From: Euglena gracilis
Taxonomy: Eukaryota > Euglenida > Euglenophyceae > Euglenales
DNA: 64,000 nucleotides
Assembly: GCA_039621445.1 (NCBI GenBank)
Contig: CP154956.1
Location: forward strand, 93,562,406-93,626,405
Direction of reading: 5' to 3'
Shown: piece by piece, positions 23,793 to 36,435 of the stretch
Position numbering within the stretch: the first letter of the stretch is position 1
Layout: the number at the start of each line of letters is the position of its first letter
The notes under the pieces: generated by a model
What the model was told of the DNA's origin: nothing
Database searches by the model: none
Seen by the model: only the letters and a program-made list of their open reading frames with translations
Program-made: the position numbers and the translations under genes

Positions 23793-24556
23793 GATAGCCC
23801 TGTTACGTCAGTACCAGCTGGCAGTGGATACCCGCTCCTGCTGTTTGCACACAACTCCGTACTCTTCATTGCCTTCCAAACTCCCCATTACCTGTGGCGT
23901 CGATCGCGACGACCACCAAATTTTCCACACCGTTTTCAAAAACTTTTACCCCGTTTTCCACCACACCTACCAACGTTTTCTACACCGGGTGTACCGAGAA
24001 AGTTACCCCCCTGCCCAACCACACACCAACTTTCGTTCCCCATGAGGCAGGGCAAGCAAGTAGCGGTACACCTCCCACGTTTCACTGGGTTCCAAGACGA
24101 AAGCCCAATGGCCAGAAGTACGTACGATGTCGAGTAGTCGCCCGCTGCACAAACACCCCATTTTCCACCAGATGTGTCGATTTCAGACACATCTGTACAC
24201 CCCCGAGCAGCTACAAATGCGCACCCCCATTTTTACACACACACCCCACCAGACCGACATGCGCACCCAGGACAACTACTCTGACAACCCCAGCCAATGT
24301 GTGCACTCAAGGAGAATTTCCGCTTTGCCATGTTTTCTTTCTACATGTTCAGTTCAAAAAACGACACTAACACCGATTTAACGCACAACCAACACTTGGG
24401 TACGGTTTGCTATGCGCGACCGTACATCAAGTACTCCAATAACGAGGTGTTGCCTTGTTGTTTGGAGGCGCGAAATCTGTTTCACACACCTTCCACACCT
24501 CCATCTGGCATGTTACGGAATGGGTATGTATCCATTCAGCACACAATGCTAAAAAA
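23793..24556 (+). other. Probable continuation of element B post-gag region
   Basis: No gene. 23870-24330 matches the post-gag block of element C (17580-18040). This order fits element B interrupted by the insertion of C. Confidence 0.6.
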
Positions 24557-27184
24557 AATAATTTCAGATTCGCAAATGCCGCGATCTGAATCGCGGAAAT
24601 CGCGATCTAAATCATGTTTACCATGATTTCCGTCGCATTTCCCGCAAAAAAAATTCAGATCCGCGAATGTCGCGATCTGAATCGCGGAAATCGCGATCCG
24701 AATCATGATTACCATGATTTCCGTCGCATTTTCTGCGAAAAATTTTCAGATTCACGAATGCCGCGACCTGAATCGTAGAAATCGCGATCTAAATCATGAT
24801 TACCATGATTTCCGTCGCATTCCCGCAATAATTTTTCAGATTCGCGAATGCCGAGATCTGAATCGCGGAAACCACGATCGGAATCATGATTACCATGATT
24901 TCTGTCGCATTTCCCGCAAAAATTTTTCAGATCCGCGAATGTCGCGATCTGAATCGCGGAAATCGCGATCGGAATCATGATTACCATGATTTCCGTCGCA
25001 TTTCCCGCGAAAAACTTTCAGATTCGCGAATGCCGCGATCTGAATCGCAGAAATCACGATCGGAATCATGTTTACCATGATTTCCGTCACATTTCCCGCG
25101 AAAATTTTTCAGATTCGCGAATGCCGCGATCTGAATCACGGAAATCGCGATCGGAATCATGATTACCATGATTTCCGTCGCATTTCCCGCGAAAAATTTT
25201 CAGATTCGCGAATGCCGCGATCTGAACCGTGGAAATTACGATCTAAACCATGATTACCATGATTTCTGTCGCATTTCCCGCAAAAATTTTTCACATTCGC
25301 GAATGCCGCGATCTGAATCGCGGAAATCACGATCGGAAGCATGTTTACCATGATTTCCGTCGCATTTCCCGCGAAAATTTTTCAGATTCACGAATGCTGC
25401 GATCTGAATCACGAAATCGCGATCGGAATCATGATTACCATGATTTCCGTTGCATTTCCCGCGAAAAATTTTCAGATTCGCGAATGCCGCGATCTGAATC
25501 GCGGAAATCACGATCGGAATCATGATTACCATGATTTCTGTCGCATTTCCCGTAAAAAATTTCATATTCGCGAATGCCGCGATCTCAATCGTGGAAATTG
25601 CGATCTAAATCATGATTACCCTGATTTCCGTCGCATTTCCCGCGAAAATTTTTCAGATCCGCGAATGTCGCGATCTGAATCGTGGAAATCGCGATCTAAA
25701 TCATGATTACCGTGATTTCCGTTGCATTTCCCGCGAAAATTTTTCAGATTCGCGAATGCCGCGATCTGAATCGTTGAAATTGCGATCTAAATCATGATTA
25801 CCATTATTTCCGTCGCATTTCCCGCGAAAATTTTTCAGATTCGCGAATGCTGCGATCTGAATCACGAAATCGCGATCGGAATCATGATTACCATGATTTC
25901 CGTTGCATTTCCCGCGAAAAATTTTCAGATTCGCGAATGCCGCGATCTGAATCGCAGAAATCACGATCGGAATCATGATTACCATGATTTCTGTCGCATT
26001 TCCCGTAAAAAATTTCATATTCGCGAATGCCGCGATCTCAATCGTGGAAATTGCGATCTAAATCATGATTACCGTGATTTCCGTCGCATTTCCCGCGAAA
26101 ATTTTTCAGATCCGCGAATGTCGCGATCTGAATCGTGGAAATCGCGATCTAAATCATGATTACCATGATTTCCGTCGCATTTCCCGCGAAAATTTTTCAG
26201 CTTCACGAATGCCGCGATCTGAATCGCGGAAATCACGATCGGAATCATGTTTACCATGATTTCCGTCGCATTTTCCGCAATAATTTTTCAGATTCGCGAA
26301 TGCCGCGGTCTGAATCGTGGAAATCGCGATCGGAATCATGATTACCATGATTTCCGTCGCATTTCCCGCGAAAATTTTTCAAATTCGCGAATGCCGCCAT
26401 CTGAATCGCGGAAATAACGATCGGAATCATGTTTACCATGATTTCCGTCGCTTTTCCCGCGAAAATTTTTCAGATTCGCGAATGCCGCGATCTCAATCGC
26501 AGAAATCACGATCGGAATCATGTTTACCATGATTTCCGTCGCATTTCCCGCGATAATTTTTCAGATTCGCGAATGCCGCGACCTGAATCGTGGAAATCGC
26601 GATCGGAAGCATGATTACCATGCTTTCCGTCGCATTTCCCGCGAAAATTTTTCAGATTCGCGAATGCCGCGACCTGAATCGCGGAAATAACGATCGGAAG
26701 CATGTTTACCATGATTTCCGTCGCATTTGCCGCGAAAATTCTTCAGATCCGGGAATGTCGCGATCTGAATCGCGGAAATCGCGATCGGAATAATGATTAC
26801 CATGATTTCCGTCGCATTTCCTGCGAAAAATTTTCAGATTCGCGAATGTCGCGATCTGAATCGTGGAAGTCGCAATCGGAATCATGATTACCATGATTTC
26901 CGTCGCATTTCCCGCGAAAATTTTTCAGATCCGGGAATGCCGCGATCTGAATCGCGGAAATCGCGATCGGAATCAAGATTACCATGAATTCCGCCGCATT
27001 TCTCGCGAGAATTTTTCAGATTCGCGAATGCCGCGATCTGAATCGCGGAAATCACGATCGGAATCATGATTACCATGATTTCCGCCGCATTTCCCGCGAA
27101 AATTTTTCAGATTCGCGAATGCCGCGATCTGAATCGTGGGAATCGCGATCGGAATCATGATTACCATGATTTCCGTCGCATTTT
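24557..27184 (+). repeat. 91-bp satellite, about 29 units
   Basis: Each unit contains TCAGATTCGCGAATGCCGCG, then ATCTGAATCGCGGAAATCGC, then GATCGGAATCATGATTACCA and TGATTTCCGTCGCATTTCCC, then GCGAAAATTTT. Repeat starts recur every 91 bases, for example 24886, 24977, 25068, 25159, 25250 and 25341. Two blocks starting at 25341 and 25794 are near-identical 453 bp apart, a five-unit higher-order repeat with two bases lost. Each unit holds two 7-bp hairpins: CCGCGAT-CTGA-ATCGCGG and AATCATG-ATTAC-CATGATT. Apparent open frames on both strands follow from the period and lack of stops, and are not genes. Confidence 0.95.
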
Positions 27185-27950
27185 TTCGGGTGGCCGGGTC
27201 CAGCCTGGCAGCTGGTGGGACCCACCCCCTGGACCCCGACCCCTTTGGGGGGGTCAACCCAGCACCAGTAACCGCCCGTCTGGATCCCCGGGGATTCTTG
27301 AGAAATCCTTGTGTACAACGAAAGGGGAAGGCCCTTCAATAACAAAATCCATTGTGTTACAATGTGCCACATGCCTTGTGTGTGTTCTCAGGTTCCCCAA
27401 CGGTAAGTCTTTGAACTTCCCTCTGCGGCCCCAGGGCTCCAGACCACATCCTGATCACGGTTCATGGGTGTAGGCGCCACTTATTGGGACTCTACAAACG
27501 GGTTGTTTTGCACAACTACACAAAGGGACATGCCAACCACGTGCCAAATGCCACATCCGCCACACTGCTGCTTTGCTTTTTTTTTTGCCCGGGCACTGCC
27601 GCCGAAGGTTTCCAGCCTCCTCACTGGGATGGGAGCCACACGTTTGGCCAGCCTGCAGCGCTACCCCACCTTGTATGGCCTGGGGTATCTGAACCTGTCC
27701 CAAGCGTGGTCGGACCCCGCTCCCGTCTGTGCACAGTCTGGACCGCCACCCGTTTCCTCTAAATTTTTCTGGTTCACCAAACACGTGAACATGTTTTTAT
27801 ATCAACTGCGGAATATGCAATTATATTTTGGCATTTTTTTCATTGCCCTATTATGAATTGCATGCCATATTCTACGTGGAATTGCACGTCCAAATTTTAT
27901 ATATTTTTGCATCTTTTCCCCTTTCAACCTGACAATCATTTGTGGAAACA
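27185..27950. other. No gene seen between satellite and GT repeat
   Basis: Mixed sequence with short open frames on both strands and no recognisable domain. No LTR for element B was found here. Confidence 0.5.
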
Positions 27951-27951
27951 T

Positions 27952-28253
<302 letters not shown>

Positions 28254-28683
28254 TTTTTTTGTTTTGAAAATGAGAGCTTTCTAGGTAGCTTTCTTGGTTG
28301 CTGGGTTCACAGAAGCTTGTTGGTGAGCAAAAAAAAATTTCATGGCCACCATTGCTGCCAGACAGTCAAAAAAAATCCAAAACGTTTCATGTTTTCTTGC
28401 TTTTCCATGCAGACTCAGAATCAGAGATGAAAAAGAAGCTTGGCATTGGCAAGCAACTGATTGGAATCACTTTCTTTTTGGCAGCCAGATTCGCACTTAA
28501 GCTTTTTACGTTGATTTGTGCATTTGCGCAAATTTCCGAAGTTTTTAATTTCTGCTGTGTGGCCGCGGGGGTTTGAAAACACGGTGACGACAGAGTGCAA
28601 AACATGAGCAAAATTTCAGCTGCTGAAGCGTCTGCTGCACCTTTTTGAAGTTCTCCAGCGCGGGTCGTCTTGGAAAGACACCT

Positions 28684-29650
28684 TTGGCTCCGCACTTTTC
28701 CATTGTGAGGCCATGCCTTTCTCGCCATGTCTTTGTGCTCCGCCCTCGCCCTCGGTGTCCCTTCCTCCCTTGTCGGTTTTCCTCGAGGTGATACGATTGT
28801 TGATCGGTGAATTCTTGGAAACCGTTTGAAATCTTTCAGATACTTAAACGATTTCTGCTCTGAGATTCTTCACGAGTGTCTTTTTGGGGGATAATATGAG
28901 TTGATTGATCGACTTCTTCCTCGTCCCATTGATATGGTATTCGACACTCCTTTCTTCTTGGCGTCTAAGGGCAAAGTAAGAGTCAGCCAACTCCGGCGAC
29001 AAAGCCACTAAGCAGGGACTCCTAACCCAGCGCAGCGAACAATCACACAGCGCCGCCGGCGAGCAAGGCATGGCCTCGCAAGGGGAAAGTGCGGAGGCCC
29101 AGGTGTCCCCTTCCTTGTCGGTTTGCCTGGAGGGTGTGCGACAAGACCTTGCGACAGCTCCGGCGCCGCACAAGACCCCAGTGAGGTCCTGCTCCTCTTT
29201 CCGGCTGTTGCTTTGTGTTTTTGGTGCTGGTGTTGGTGTTTCTTGGTGTTGGTGTTGGTGTTTCTTACTGCTTTTCTTTGCCGGAGTAGGCGGATCATAA
29301 TGGTCCTTTTGGCACGGAGCTGAAACCAATTGTTCAAGCCAATCATGCAATTTACACACCTGCAAGACGAGACCGACAAAGAGGCCTTCGAAGCGGCGTG
29401 GCGCAGCCTTTTCTTACAAGAATCGCTTGCAAAAGCCTTCTTACGAGATGCGGACGCTACCACCGTGATGGCCACGATTGGGTCAGGTCAGAAGTGGACT
29501 GGGGCCGGTTTCGTGCTCCCTCGAGGAAAACCGACAAGGGAGGAAGGGACACCGAGGGCGAAGCACAAAGACCTTTTGAGGCCATGCGAGTGCCTTTTGT
29601 CGCCGGCGAGCAAGGCATGGCCTCACAAGAGCAAAGTGCGGAGCCCGAGG
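28684..29650. repeat. Inverted repeat pair plus rearranged third copy
   Basis: 28684-28789 matches the reverse complement of 29519-29650 (arms contain CCTCGAGGAAAACCGACAAG and GGCATGGCCTCACAAG). A third copy at about 29052-29135 joins the two halves in opposite orientation to each other, so the unit has been rearranged. Confidence 0.7.
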
Positions 29651-29944
29651 TGTCGGGATATAACCCGCTGTGCCCTTGCCGTACGGAAGCTCACTGGAGT
29701 GGCCATGGTGGAGTCTACACTACAGCCACACTTAGCGGCATACCTTTACAGCTTGGCCCTCACGAAGAACGTCTCGATACGGTCCCTGGAGCTGAGCGAC
29801 AAGGCGCCGGACGTGGCCTTGATGGATCGCGACGAGGAGGCATACCTTTTGCCTTTCTTGGTAGAAAGGATGGATTTTCACCCATCCCCCCCCAAAAAAA
29901 CTAACATGAGGGATCCAGCGCTTGACCCGCATTCTGAAAAGTGA
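29330..29944 (+). CDS. Uncertain open frame, possible exons of an unknown gene
   Basis: 204 codons, no family recognised. Two segments look more protein-like than the surroundings: about 29345-29490 (LQDETDKEAFEAAWRSLFLQ...) and about 29660-29880 (LAAYLYSLALTKNVSIRSLE...). The second has a weak leucine-rich-repeat feel (LTKNVSIRSLELS). The middle, 29519-29650, is the inverted repeat described above, so it may be an intron or an insertion. No promoter, start context or splice site is convincing. It could also be a chance frame in GC-rich repeat DNA. Confidence 0.25.
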   Translation: MFKPIMQFTHLQDETDKEAFEAAWRSLFLQESLAKAFLRDADATTVMATIGSGQKWTGAGFVLPRGKPTREEGTPRAKHKDLLRPCECLLSPASKAWPHKSKVRSPRCRDITRCALAVRKLTGVAMVESTLQPHLAAYLYSLALTKNVSIRSLELSDKAPDVALMDRDEEAYLLPFLVERMDFHPSPPKKTNMRDPALDPHSEK

Positions 29945-31500
29945 AAAATGCATACCTCAAATGGGTCTTTCTGTTGGTCGGCAACACGCTGGGACAACGG
30001 GAAACACTGGGACACTGTGCGCAAACAACGGGCAACCAGAGCGGTTTCGCTTTTCCTGGTGATTTTAAACCCACCGCTGAACCCTTCTGGTCGCTGGCAA
30101 ACATTGCAACAAAGAACAGATCAGGCGGTGTGTTTGGGAGGAGGGGGGGAGGGCTGTGGTTCCATACAGGTCTCTGCACCCATGACCCCCCCCCGCCCTC
30201 TCGCCCTGCATAGGGGGGCATTCTTCTGTGAGCCGGGGTGGAGGTGAGAAGCAGGCCGACGACCCCGGGTCAGGCTGAATGACGACGAATGCAGTCGGAG
30301 GAAGCTTCGGCAGCGTGAAGCTGAGGGAGACAACCTTCAAACAGCTGAATCCCTCACAAAGGTTTCAAAAACTGCGTCCTTGTTATCAGAAATCTTTCCA
30401 GAGGTCCCTCAGCTGTGCGGTGACAGATGGTTCAGAAGCTGCCTGAAAAGGAAACCCAAAAAGCCCACATCGGCCTGCTTTTCTGTTTCTTCCAATCATA
30501 CAATTTTTACCGACCCTGGGGGGGTCACTCCCACCCATCCAAAAACCAGTCACTATTTTTTTTGGAAAACCAGTCAATCACTGCCCCCCTCCCCCCGAAA
30601 TCTGAAATACAAAGGAAATTAGGCCGAAAACGTGAAAAAGGCCGAAAAATTTTACCAGCGCCTCGGCAACGGGTCACTTTAATGGTTTTTTGCTGTACCC
30701 CCTGGGGGGGGGGGGAGGGCCAAAAACCAGTCCGTCACTCTGAAAAAAACCAGTCACCCGGGGGGGGGGGGGTCGGCCAGTGACCAAATGATTGGGATTC
30801 CCTTTTTGAGGGAAATGAGTGAAACCATTGATTGTGCTTTTTTGCAAAAAAAAAAATGCGGCTAAAAAAACCCATACAAAAATTTTCCTCATGCTCATTC
30901 AGAAAAGACCAAACACAATGGCAGTCTGCGAAGGCTTCAGCAGGCACTGAGGTCACAGGCAGAGCGACCCGCAAAGGGCAAAGGGCAGCCAGAGGCAGGG
31001 GCAGCGATGAAGGGGGCAGGCGGTGGTGTGGTGCAAGGCAACGTTGGAACATACAACAGGGGGTTTGGCAGGTTTGACGAGGACCTTCGGCTGGGCGGGA
31101 TGCGAACAACTTCTTCTCTTGAATGGGAAAATAATAATGATAGTTCAGCAGATGCCATGACGTTAAGAAGGTTGGGCTCCCGTCAGATGCACCTCTTTGC
31201 ATCGAGCGTGAGTGACACCAAACCACGACAGAACCAGCCCCCCCCCCTTTTGATATGGAGTTGGTGCGCGATGCTTAAGGAGCTGTGAGTCGGAGCCTCC
31301 TGGAAGAGTACAAGCCTTGAAGAACTGGGCCCGGGTACAAAAAATCGAAAGATGCAAAATGCCCAAAACCAAAAACTGCCAATGCAAAAAAATCAAAAAT
31401 CAATTTTCGACCCATTTTTGCCCATTTTTGGCCCATTTTTGGCCCATTTTTGACCATCAAAGCAAAAAAAAATTACCCGCCCCCCCCCTTGTCGTACTAC
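29945..31500. other. No gene; diverged repeats with AAACCAGTCA motif and G/C runs
   Basis: AAAAACCAGTCAC-like motifs (about 30542, 30570, 30722, 30750) stand next to runs of C or G. The same motif recurs at 38395-38610, which marks an interspersed family. Frames here are short and G/C-run driven. Confidence 0.5.
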
Positions 31501-31504
31501 CGGG

Positions 31505-31715
31505 TTCCTGCAACCTGTGACCGGGGGGGGGGGGTCGTAACACCCCCATAACCTGCAACCTGTGACCGGGGGGTGGTCATAAATGAGGGGGCGGTCGTAG
31601 GTAAGGTGGTGTTGAATTTTTCGCAACCTGCAACCTGTGACCGGGGTGGTGGTCATAACACCCCCATGACCTGCAACCTGTGACCGGGGGGTGGTCGTAA
31701 ATGAGGGGTGGTCGT
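31505..31715 (+). repeat. Tandem repeat of about 118 bp, two units
   Basis: Both units contain CCTGCAACCTGTGACCGGGG twice and a TAAATGAGGGG..GGTCGTA end. Confidence 0.75.
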
Positions 31716-31964
31716 ACGACTAGGGGGGGGGGGGGGGCGGGTACCGTCCAGCCAACTTTTCGCGCAGCTGGAAGAAAAATGAAAAGCACGTCCCAACCAT
31801 ATGGCAACCCGGGGGGGGGGGCATATAGCTGGATCAGGGGGGGGTCCATTTTTTTTGTGTTATTGATGGAACAGCGAGTTCGGTCTAATTTAAAGCCTAA
31901 CCTGCACTCCTAACAGTGATCTATCAGTTTGGCCTGAAGTTACCCGCCCCCCTCTGGGCAGTTG

Positions 31965-32360
31965 TCACGTGACAAATTGGGCGGCACGGAGGGGGGTGAC
32001 AATTTCCCGGGTTGACAATTTGGCCGGCATAGAGGGGGGGGGGCAATAGCCCGGGGGTGTCAATTGCCCACCCATGTCAGCCACATTTAAACCAAATGAC
32101 CAAGAACACCATGTCAAACACAAGTGAAAGCAGGAAATATGCAGCTATGGTCGTGATATATATTGTGTAGAGTGTGTATGCGTATGTTCTCAGCACGTAG
32201 TAGCGAAATAGAAGATCAATCGAGTCGTGTCGGCGAAAAGGAAATTCACAGTGCAAACGGGGGAGGGGGATGACAAATTGGGCAACACGGAGGGGGGTGA
32301 CAATTTCCCCAGGGGTGGCAATTGCCAGGCGGCGTCAATTGCCCGGGGGGGGGGGGGGGG
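31965..32360 (+). repeat. Dispersed GACAATTTCCCGGG / GGCACGGAGGGG repeat
   Basis: The module GACAAATTGGGCGGCACGGA plus GACAATTTCCC occurs at about 31972-32060 and again at 32270-32350, ending in G-runs. Confidence 0.6.
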
Positions 32361-32410
32361 GGTAGGCCTAAATCCTGACCCCAACCCTATTCCATCAATA
32401 ATCCAAAATT

Positions 32411-32456
32411 TTGCACCACACTGTCCACCACACTGTCCACCACACAAATCCACCAC
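32411..32456 (+). repeat. 12-bp tandem CCACCACACTGT
   Basis: Three to four units of CACACTGTCCAC-type sequence. Confidence 0.8.
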
Positions 32457-33310
32457 ACTGGACTGGTGTGGTTTGGGCAGCCGTCCAGGCCCGCCTTGCC
32501 TCGCACCAGCGGCTTATAGAACATTCCGCAAGAGCAAGACCGGCGCCGGTTCGGTTCAGGCTGAAGGCACTCAGGCAGGGACGTCTGATGGAGTGAGGAG
32601 TCAGGTCAGTGGCTGTTAAGCAGTGGGGGGGGGGAAGTGGATGTGAGGCCACGTGGGACGGGGGTGGGGATCCGGACCAGCCCCTGTGGTGGCCCGGCCA
32701 GAGTGATTCATTTTTCAGCGGGGCGGAAAGGCCCCCGATGCCGTCGGTCACGAGGGCCAATTTGGGTGACCCCCCCCCCCCGGGCGGCTGGTCTGGGCCA
32801 CGATTGAAGGTCAGGCCGGGGAGCCAACCTTAGGGGGCCAAGGTTTCACGCTGAGAATTTCAGCGGGCCATGTGCAAAATAGGCAAAAGCCCTTAGAGGG
32901 TGTATGCAAGCCAAGCATGGTGGGAGAGGTGATTTCTTTTGCAAAAATACATTGTACGCCCGAAAATATTCTCTCCAGCGAGGGAAATTTGACTTTCTGG
33001 TGGGTTTCCAGGTCCCCCTGCAGGTTGGTCTGGCGCCAACGGGATTCGCTGAAGGGCGCTGGGGGGTGGTGTCCAGCAAGAGTTCCCTGGGTTGACGTGC
33101 CTCACACTGCGACTGAGGGGAAGGCACCACAGAAGTGCCTGGTACCAGGGACAACGCGAGCCGCGCAGCGGGGGGCATTCCAGGGGATGGCTGATCGGTG
33201 ACTGTCCTCCGCCAAATTGGAGGCGGGGGTCCGACCCATCTCCCCCCCTCTGTGTTGGGAGGGGGAGGTCCGACCACCCCATCAGAGCTTCCCATATGTA
33301 ATTGTGAGGG

Positions 33311-33568
33311 AGAGTTGGTGGATGTGTTGGCGCTGGATTTCTTCCGAGGAATTCTTCTCGCCCGACGGGAGTTATGGAGGACTGAAATGTGTGGTGCGAG
33401 GGTTAGCTTGCCCAACGTTGATTTGACCCTCAAGAGAGAAGCAATGAGCGTGAAATCCTTCAGAAACGTTGACCTAAAATCGGCTCTGCTGGAGAAAACA
33501 AGGAAACAATTGGAAGTGATTCGCATTGGTGCTTCGGCAATTAACAAATGGACGATTTTGGCCATCCA
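33311..33568 (+). CDS. Possible exon of an unknown protein
   Basis: Translates without stops into a balanced peptide (GELVDVLALDFFRGILLARR..., ending INKWTILAIQ). It is bounded by possible splice sites: AG before 33311 and CAG|GTGTCC after 33568. Composition differs from the G/C-run frames around it. No domain recognised; the opposite strand is also open. Low certainty. Confidence 0.25.
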
Positions 33569-33699
33569 GGTGTCCCTGCATCCCCTGGATCATAGGGAAG
33601 ACCCCCCCTATCTGGCCGACTTTTCGGGTTCATCAAAAATGTTCAATTTTTTAATTTTTAAAATGACCCAGGGTTTGGTGGGGGGGGGGGCATTGGTAT

Positions 33700-34615
33700 G
33701 AAAAATGCACCACCAAGCACCCAATTCCCACCTTCTTGCAGGCAAACAAACGAATCCCCTAAAAAATGCCCCCCCCCATTGAACTTTCAACCTGGGAACT
33801 TTTTAAAATTGGTTGAGGTGTTTTTCTTGTAATTTTGGTAATGATTCTTTAACTGCTGCAAATGCATCAAATTTCAATTGGAAAACATATATATTTTTTA
33901 TTTGGGCTGAACCTCATGACCACCAGTGACCGCCTGAATGACCCCCCTTCAACAGGGTGAGTGATAAATACTTGGCAGGCACATTCCATCCAGGGCTGGG
34001 GCCGGGGAGCTGGGGTTTTCATAAGCGGGGGGGAGGGGTTCCGCGGGCGGGTTGGAAAAAGCTGCTGGCTGAACCCCCTACTAGGGGGTCTGGCCAGCTG
34101 GCAGGTACCCCAAAATTAGGTTTAAAAAGCCCAAAAGAAAAAAAGCCCAACCAGGTTGGCATTTTTGGTTCCCAAAAACCACCCCAAACATGCCATGGCT
34201 GGCCATCCCCCCCTTTTTCCACAAATTTCGGTGCTTTGCGTCGAAAGTGTTTCGGTCCAGCCCGGCTTTGCCAGTCCTCGGGGAGGTCTACAAACTGGCT
34301 GGAAGTGGCTGGAAGAAAAGGTGGTGCCTGGTAGGGTCCTCCGGCTTAGAAAACCCGTGAGGGGGAGGCAACGGAAAACCCCTCCCAGCATGTCTCCGAG
34401 GGTCAGCTTCATACAAGTGTTTGACTCGCGCTGGTGTCCAATGGTGGCTGGGCTTTCCAAGAACCTTCATCAGCTCCAAGGAAGCTCCCACCCAGCACAG
34501 GTGAAGAATAGCCGGCATGCCATGTCAAAGTCTGGAAAAAAAAAAGGCAAGAAGCTGACTTTGCCAAATTTCTGAGTGAGGAGAGGGGTGACGCTGCGGG
34601 CAAGCACATATGGTC
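33700..34615. other. No gene seen
   Basis: Short frames only, interrupted by C- and G-runs. Confidence 0.5.
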
Positions 34616-34621
34616 ATCCAG

Positions 34622-35525
34622 ACACACCCAGTCACGCCCAGTCACACCCGGTCACGCCCGGTCACACTAACAGAAATTCCAGTCATCCCAACTGTAAGTG
34701 AGGTTCTTTGGCAACTTTTCTGGCTGCTGGTGGCTGTTTTTTTGGGGGGGCCACTTTTGAACTTTTTTGGCCTTCTTTGCCCACGTTTGCCCTTTGGCAA
34801 CTTTTAGGCTAGTTCTGCTGCTCTTTGGCCACCGATAAGCCACTTTTGGCCATCTTGGCCGCTTCTTTGTTGCTTTCTGACTGTTTTTGTCCACTTTTGC
34901 CCACTTTCACTTTTGGCCACCGTTGAGCCACTTTTGGCAACTTTTTTGGCAACGTTTTGCTGCTACAGACGGTTGTTGTACCTTTTTGCTGCTTTTGCCA
35001 CCGGTTGGCCATTTTTTCGCTGCTTTTGACTGCCTTTGGCCACTTTTTGCTTCTTTTTGAATGTTGTTGGTCACTTTTGGCTGCTTTTTGATGCCTTCGA
35101 CTGCTTTTGTACACGTTTTGCCTTCTTGCTGCTTTCGATTTTGGAAGAAAGAAAACAGCAAAAAGTGGTCAAAAGAATTGGCCAAAAGTGGCCAAAAATA
35201 GCCGAAAAAAACGGCCTAAAAGTGTCCAAAAGCAGCCAAAAAAGAAAAACGGTCAAACTGGGGGGAAACAGTAAAAAATAGCAAAAAAAAAAGGCCAAAA
35301 ATCAATCAAAAACCAAAGGCAGCAAAAAGTGGCCAAAAGTGGCCTAGAATTGGCCAAACGTGGGCGAAAATGGGGGGAAATGGTCTGAAGTTCGCAAAAG
35401 CAACCAGGGGCCAAAGATGGACAAAAATGGCCAGAAGTTATCTTCTTTATTTATATATTTCTTTGAAGAGAAATATTAACAAAGAAGACGCCCAGTCATG
35501 CCCAGCCACGTCCAGTCATTTCATG
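34622..35525. repeat. Fold-back locus 1: polar TTTTGGCCAC repeats flanked by 10-bp repeats
   Basis: 10-bp units GTCACGCCCA / GTCACACCCG (34622-34670) precede a T-rich arm (about 34700-35135) of degenerate TTTTGGCCACTTTTTGCTGC repeats. The arm switches to its reverse complement (CCAAAAGTGGCC, A-rich) from about 35140 to 35430. 10-bp units CGCCCAGTCA return at about 35488-35520. Confidence 0.75.
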
Positions 35526-35566
35526 GGTGCTTGGCTGCGGGGGGATATGTTTGGTTAGGTTGCACT

Positions 35567-35761
35567 GTACCTCCCCCCCCCCCTTGTCGTTGACACGCCA
35601 ATGTTCCAAGAGAGTGCCGTTGACACGGGGGGGGGGGGGTGTCAACGACACACCATGTCAATGTCACTGTGATTCAATAGATAGTGTTCCAGAAAAGTGT
35701 CGTTGACACGGGGGGGGTGTCAACGACACGCCGTGTCAACGACAAGGGGGGGGGGAGGTAC
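35567..35761. mobile_element. MITE-like 195-bp hairpin element
   Basis: Terminal inverted repeats of about 30 bp: GTACCTCCCC...CCTTGTCGTTGACACG on the left, CGTGTCAACGACAAGG...GAGGTAC on the right. Internal sub-hairpins use the same GTCGTTGACAC / GTGTCAACGAC pair. No coding capacity. Confidence 0.75.
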
Positions 35762-36269
35762 CTCGAGATCCTTTCCCAACGCCTTTTGGATCGAAATGCA
35801 GGCAAGAAACTCTGCCAATTTGGATTTGGCATGCCCCCAAAACCATCAGAATGCGTTCAATACGGAAAGCTGCATGATGACGCAACGAAACAGACGCAGA
35901 CCAAAAAAGGAGCATAGCCACCTCCAGAGCTGGTGAGCAGCACAGCGGAGGTATCAAAGGTGAGGGAGGGGCGTGCAGAGTAGAACGGTTAGATGAAGCA
36001 GCCGGCAGTGGGGCAGATTCAGGATCAGGACCTTAAATTTCCAACGACAAGGAGAATTGATGTTGTGGGTGTCAGTTTTGATTTATCCAAAAAAAAAATA
36101 CAAAGCACGAGGCTAATTGCACTTCCACTAGGTGCACATCCTGATCAAACCAATTGCAAATCTCAACACCAAACCCAGGCAGCCTTTTCATGTCCCATGT
36201 CTGATCAAACCACATATGGCATAGGGGTGAAAGGTCTGTGGGGAGTCTAAAAAGAACAGGGGCTTCTTG

Positions 36270-36420
36270 AAGACCCAGGCCTGCCGAACAAACCAAATAT
36301 CCCTTGAAAATGGCCATTTTCGGGCTTCGACGCCCTCGGCGCCGGGGGGTGTGCTGTAGCACTACCCCACTACCCCCCCCCGGGACCTTTCTTCCAGCCA
36401 GCATCTCCCAGCCAGGCTGA
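36270..36420 (+). repeat. GAAAATGGCCATTTTC family, copy 1
   Basis: CTTGAAAATGGCCATTTTCG followed by GGCGCCGGGGGG and a GTGTGCTGTAGCAC end. Related copies are near 44075, 53375 and 57073. Confidence 0.7.
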
Positions 36421-36435
36421 GACCAAACTTTCATT

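Noticed and set aside
24557-27184. Many 60-120 codon frames with MITMISVAFPAK-like starts in the satellite
   Set aside because: They recur each 91 bp and shift frame every unit. This reflects the repeat, not a gene family.
24557-27184. CRISPR-like array
   Set aside because: Whole units repeat without unique spacers, and the context is eukaryotic.
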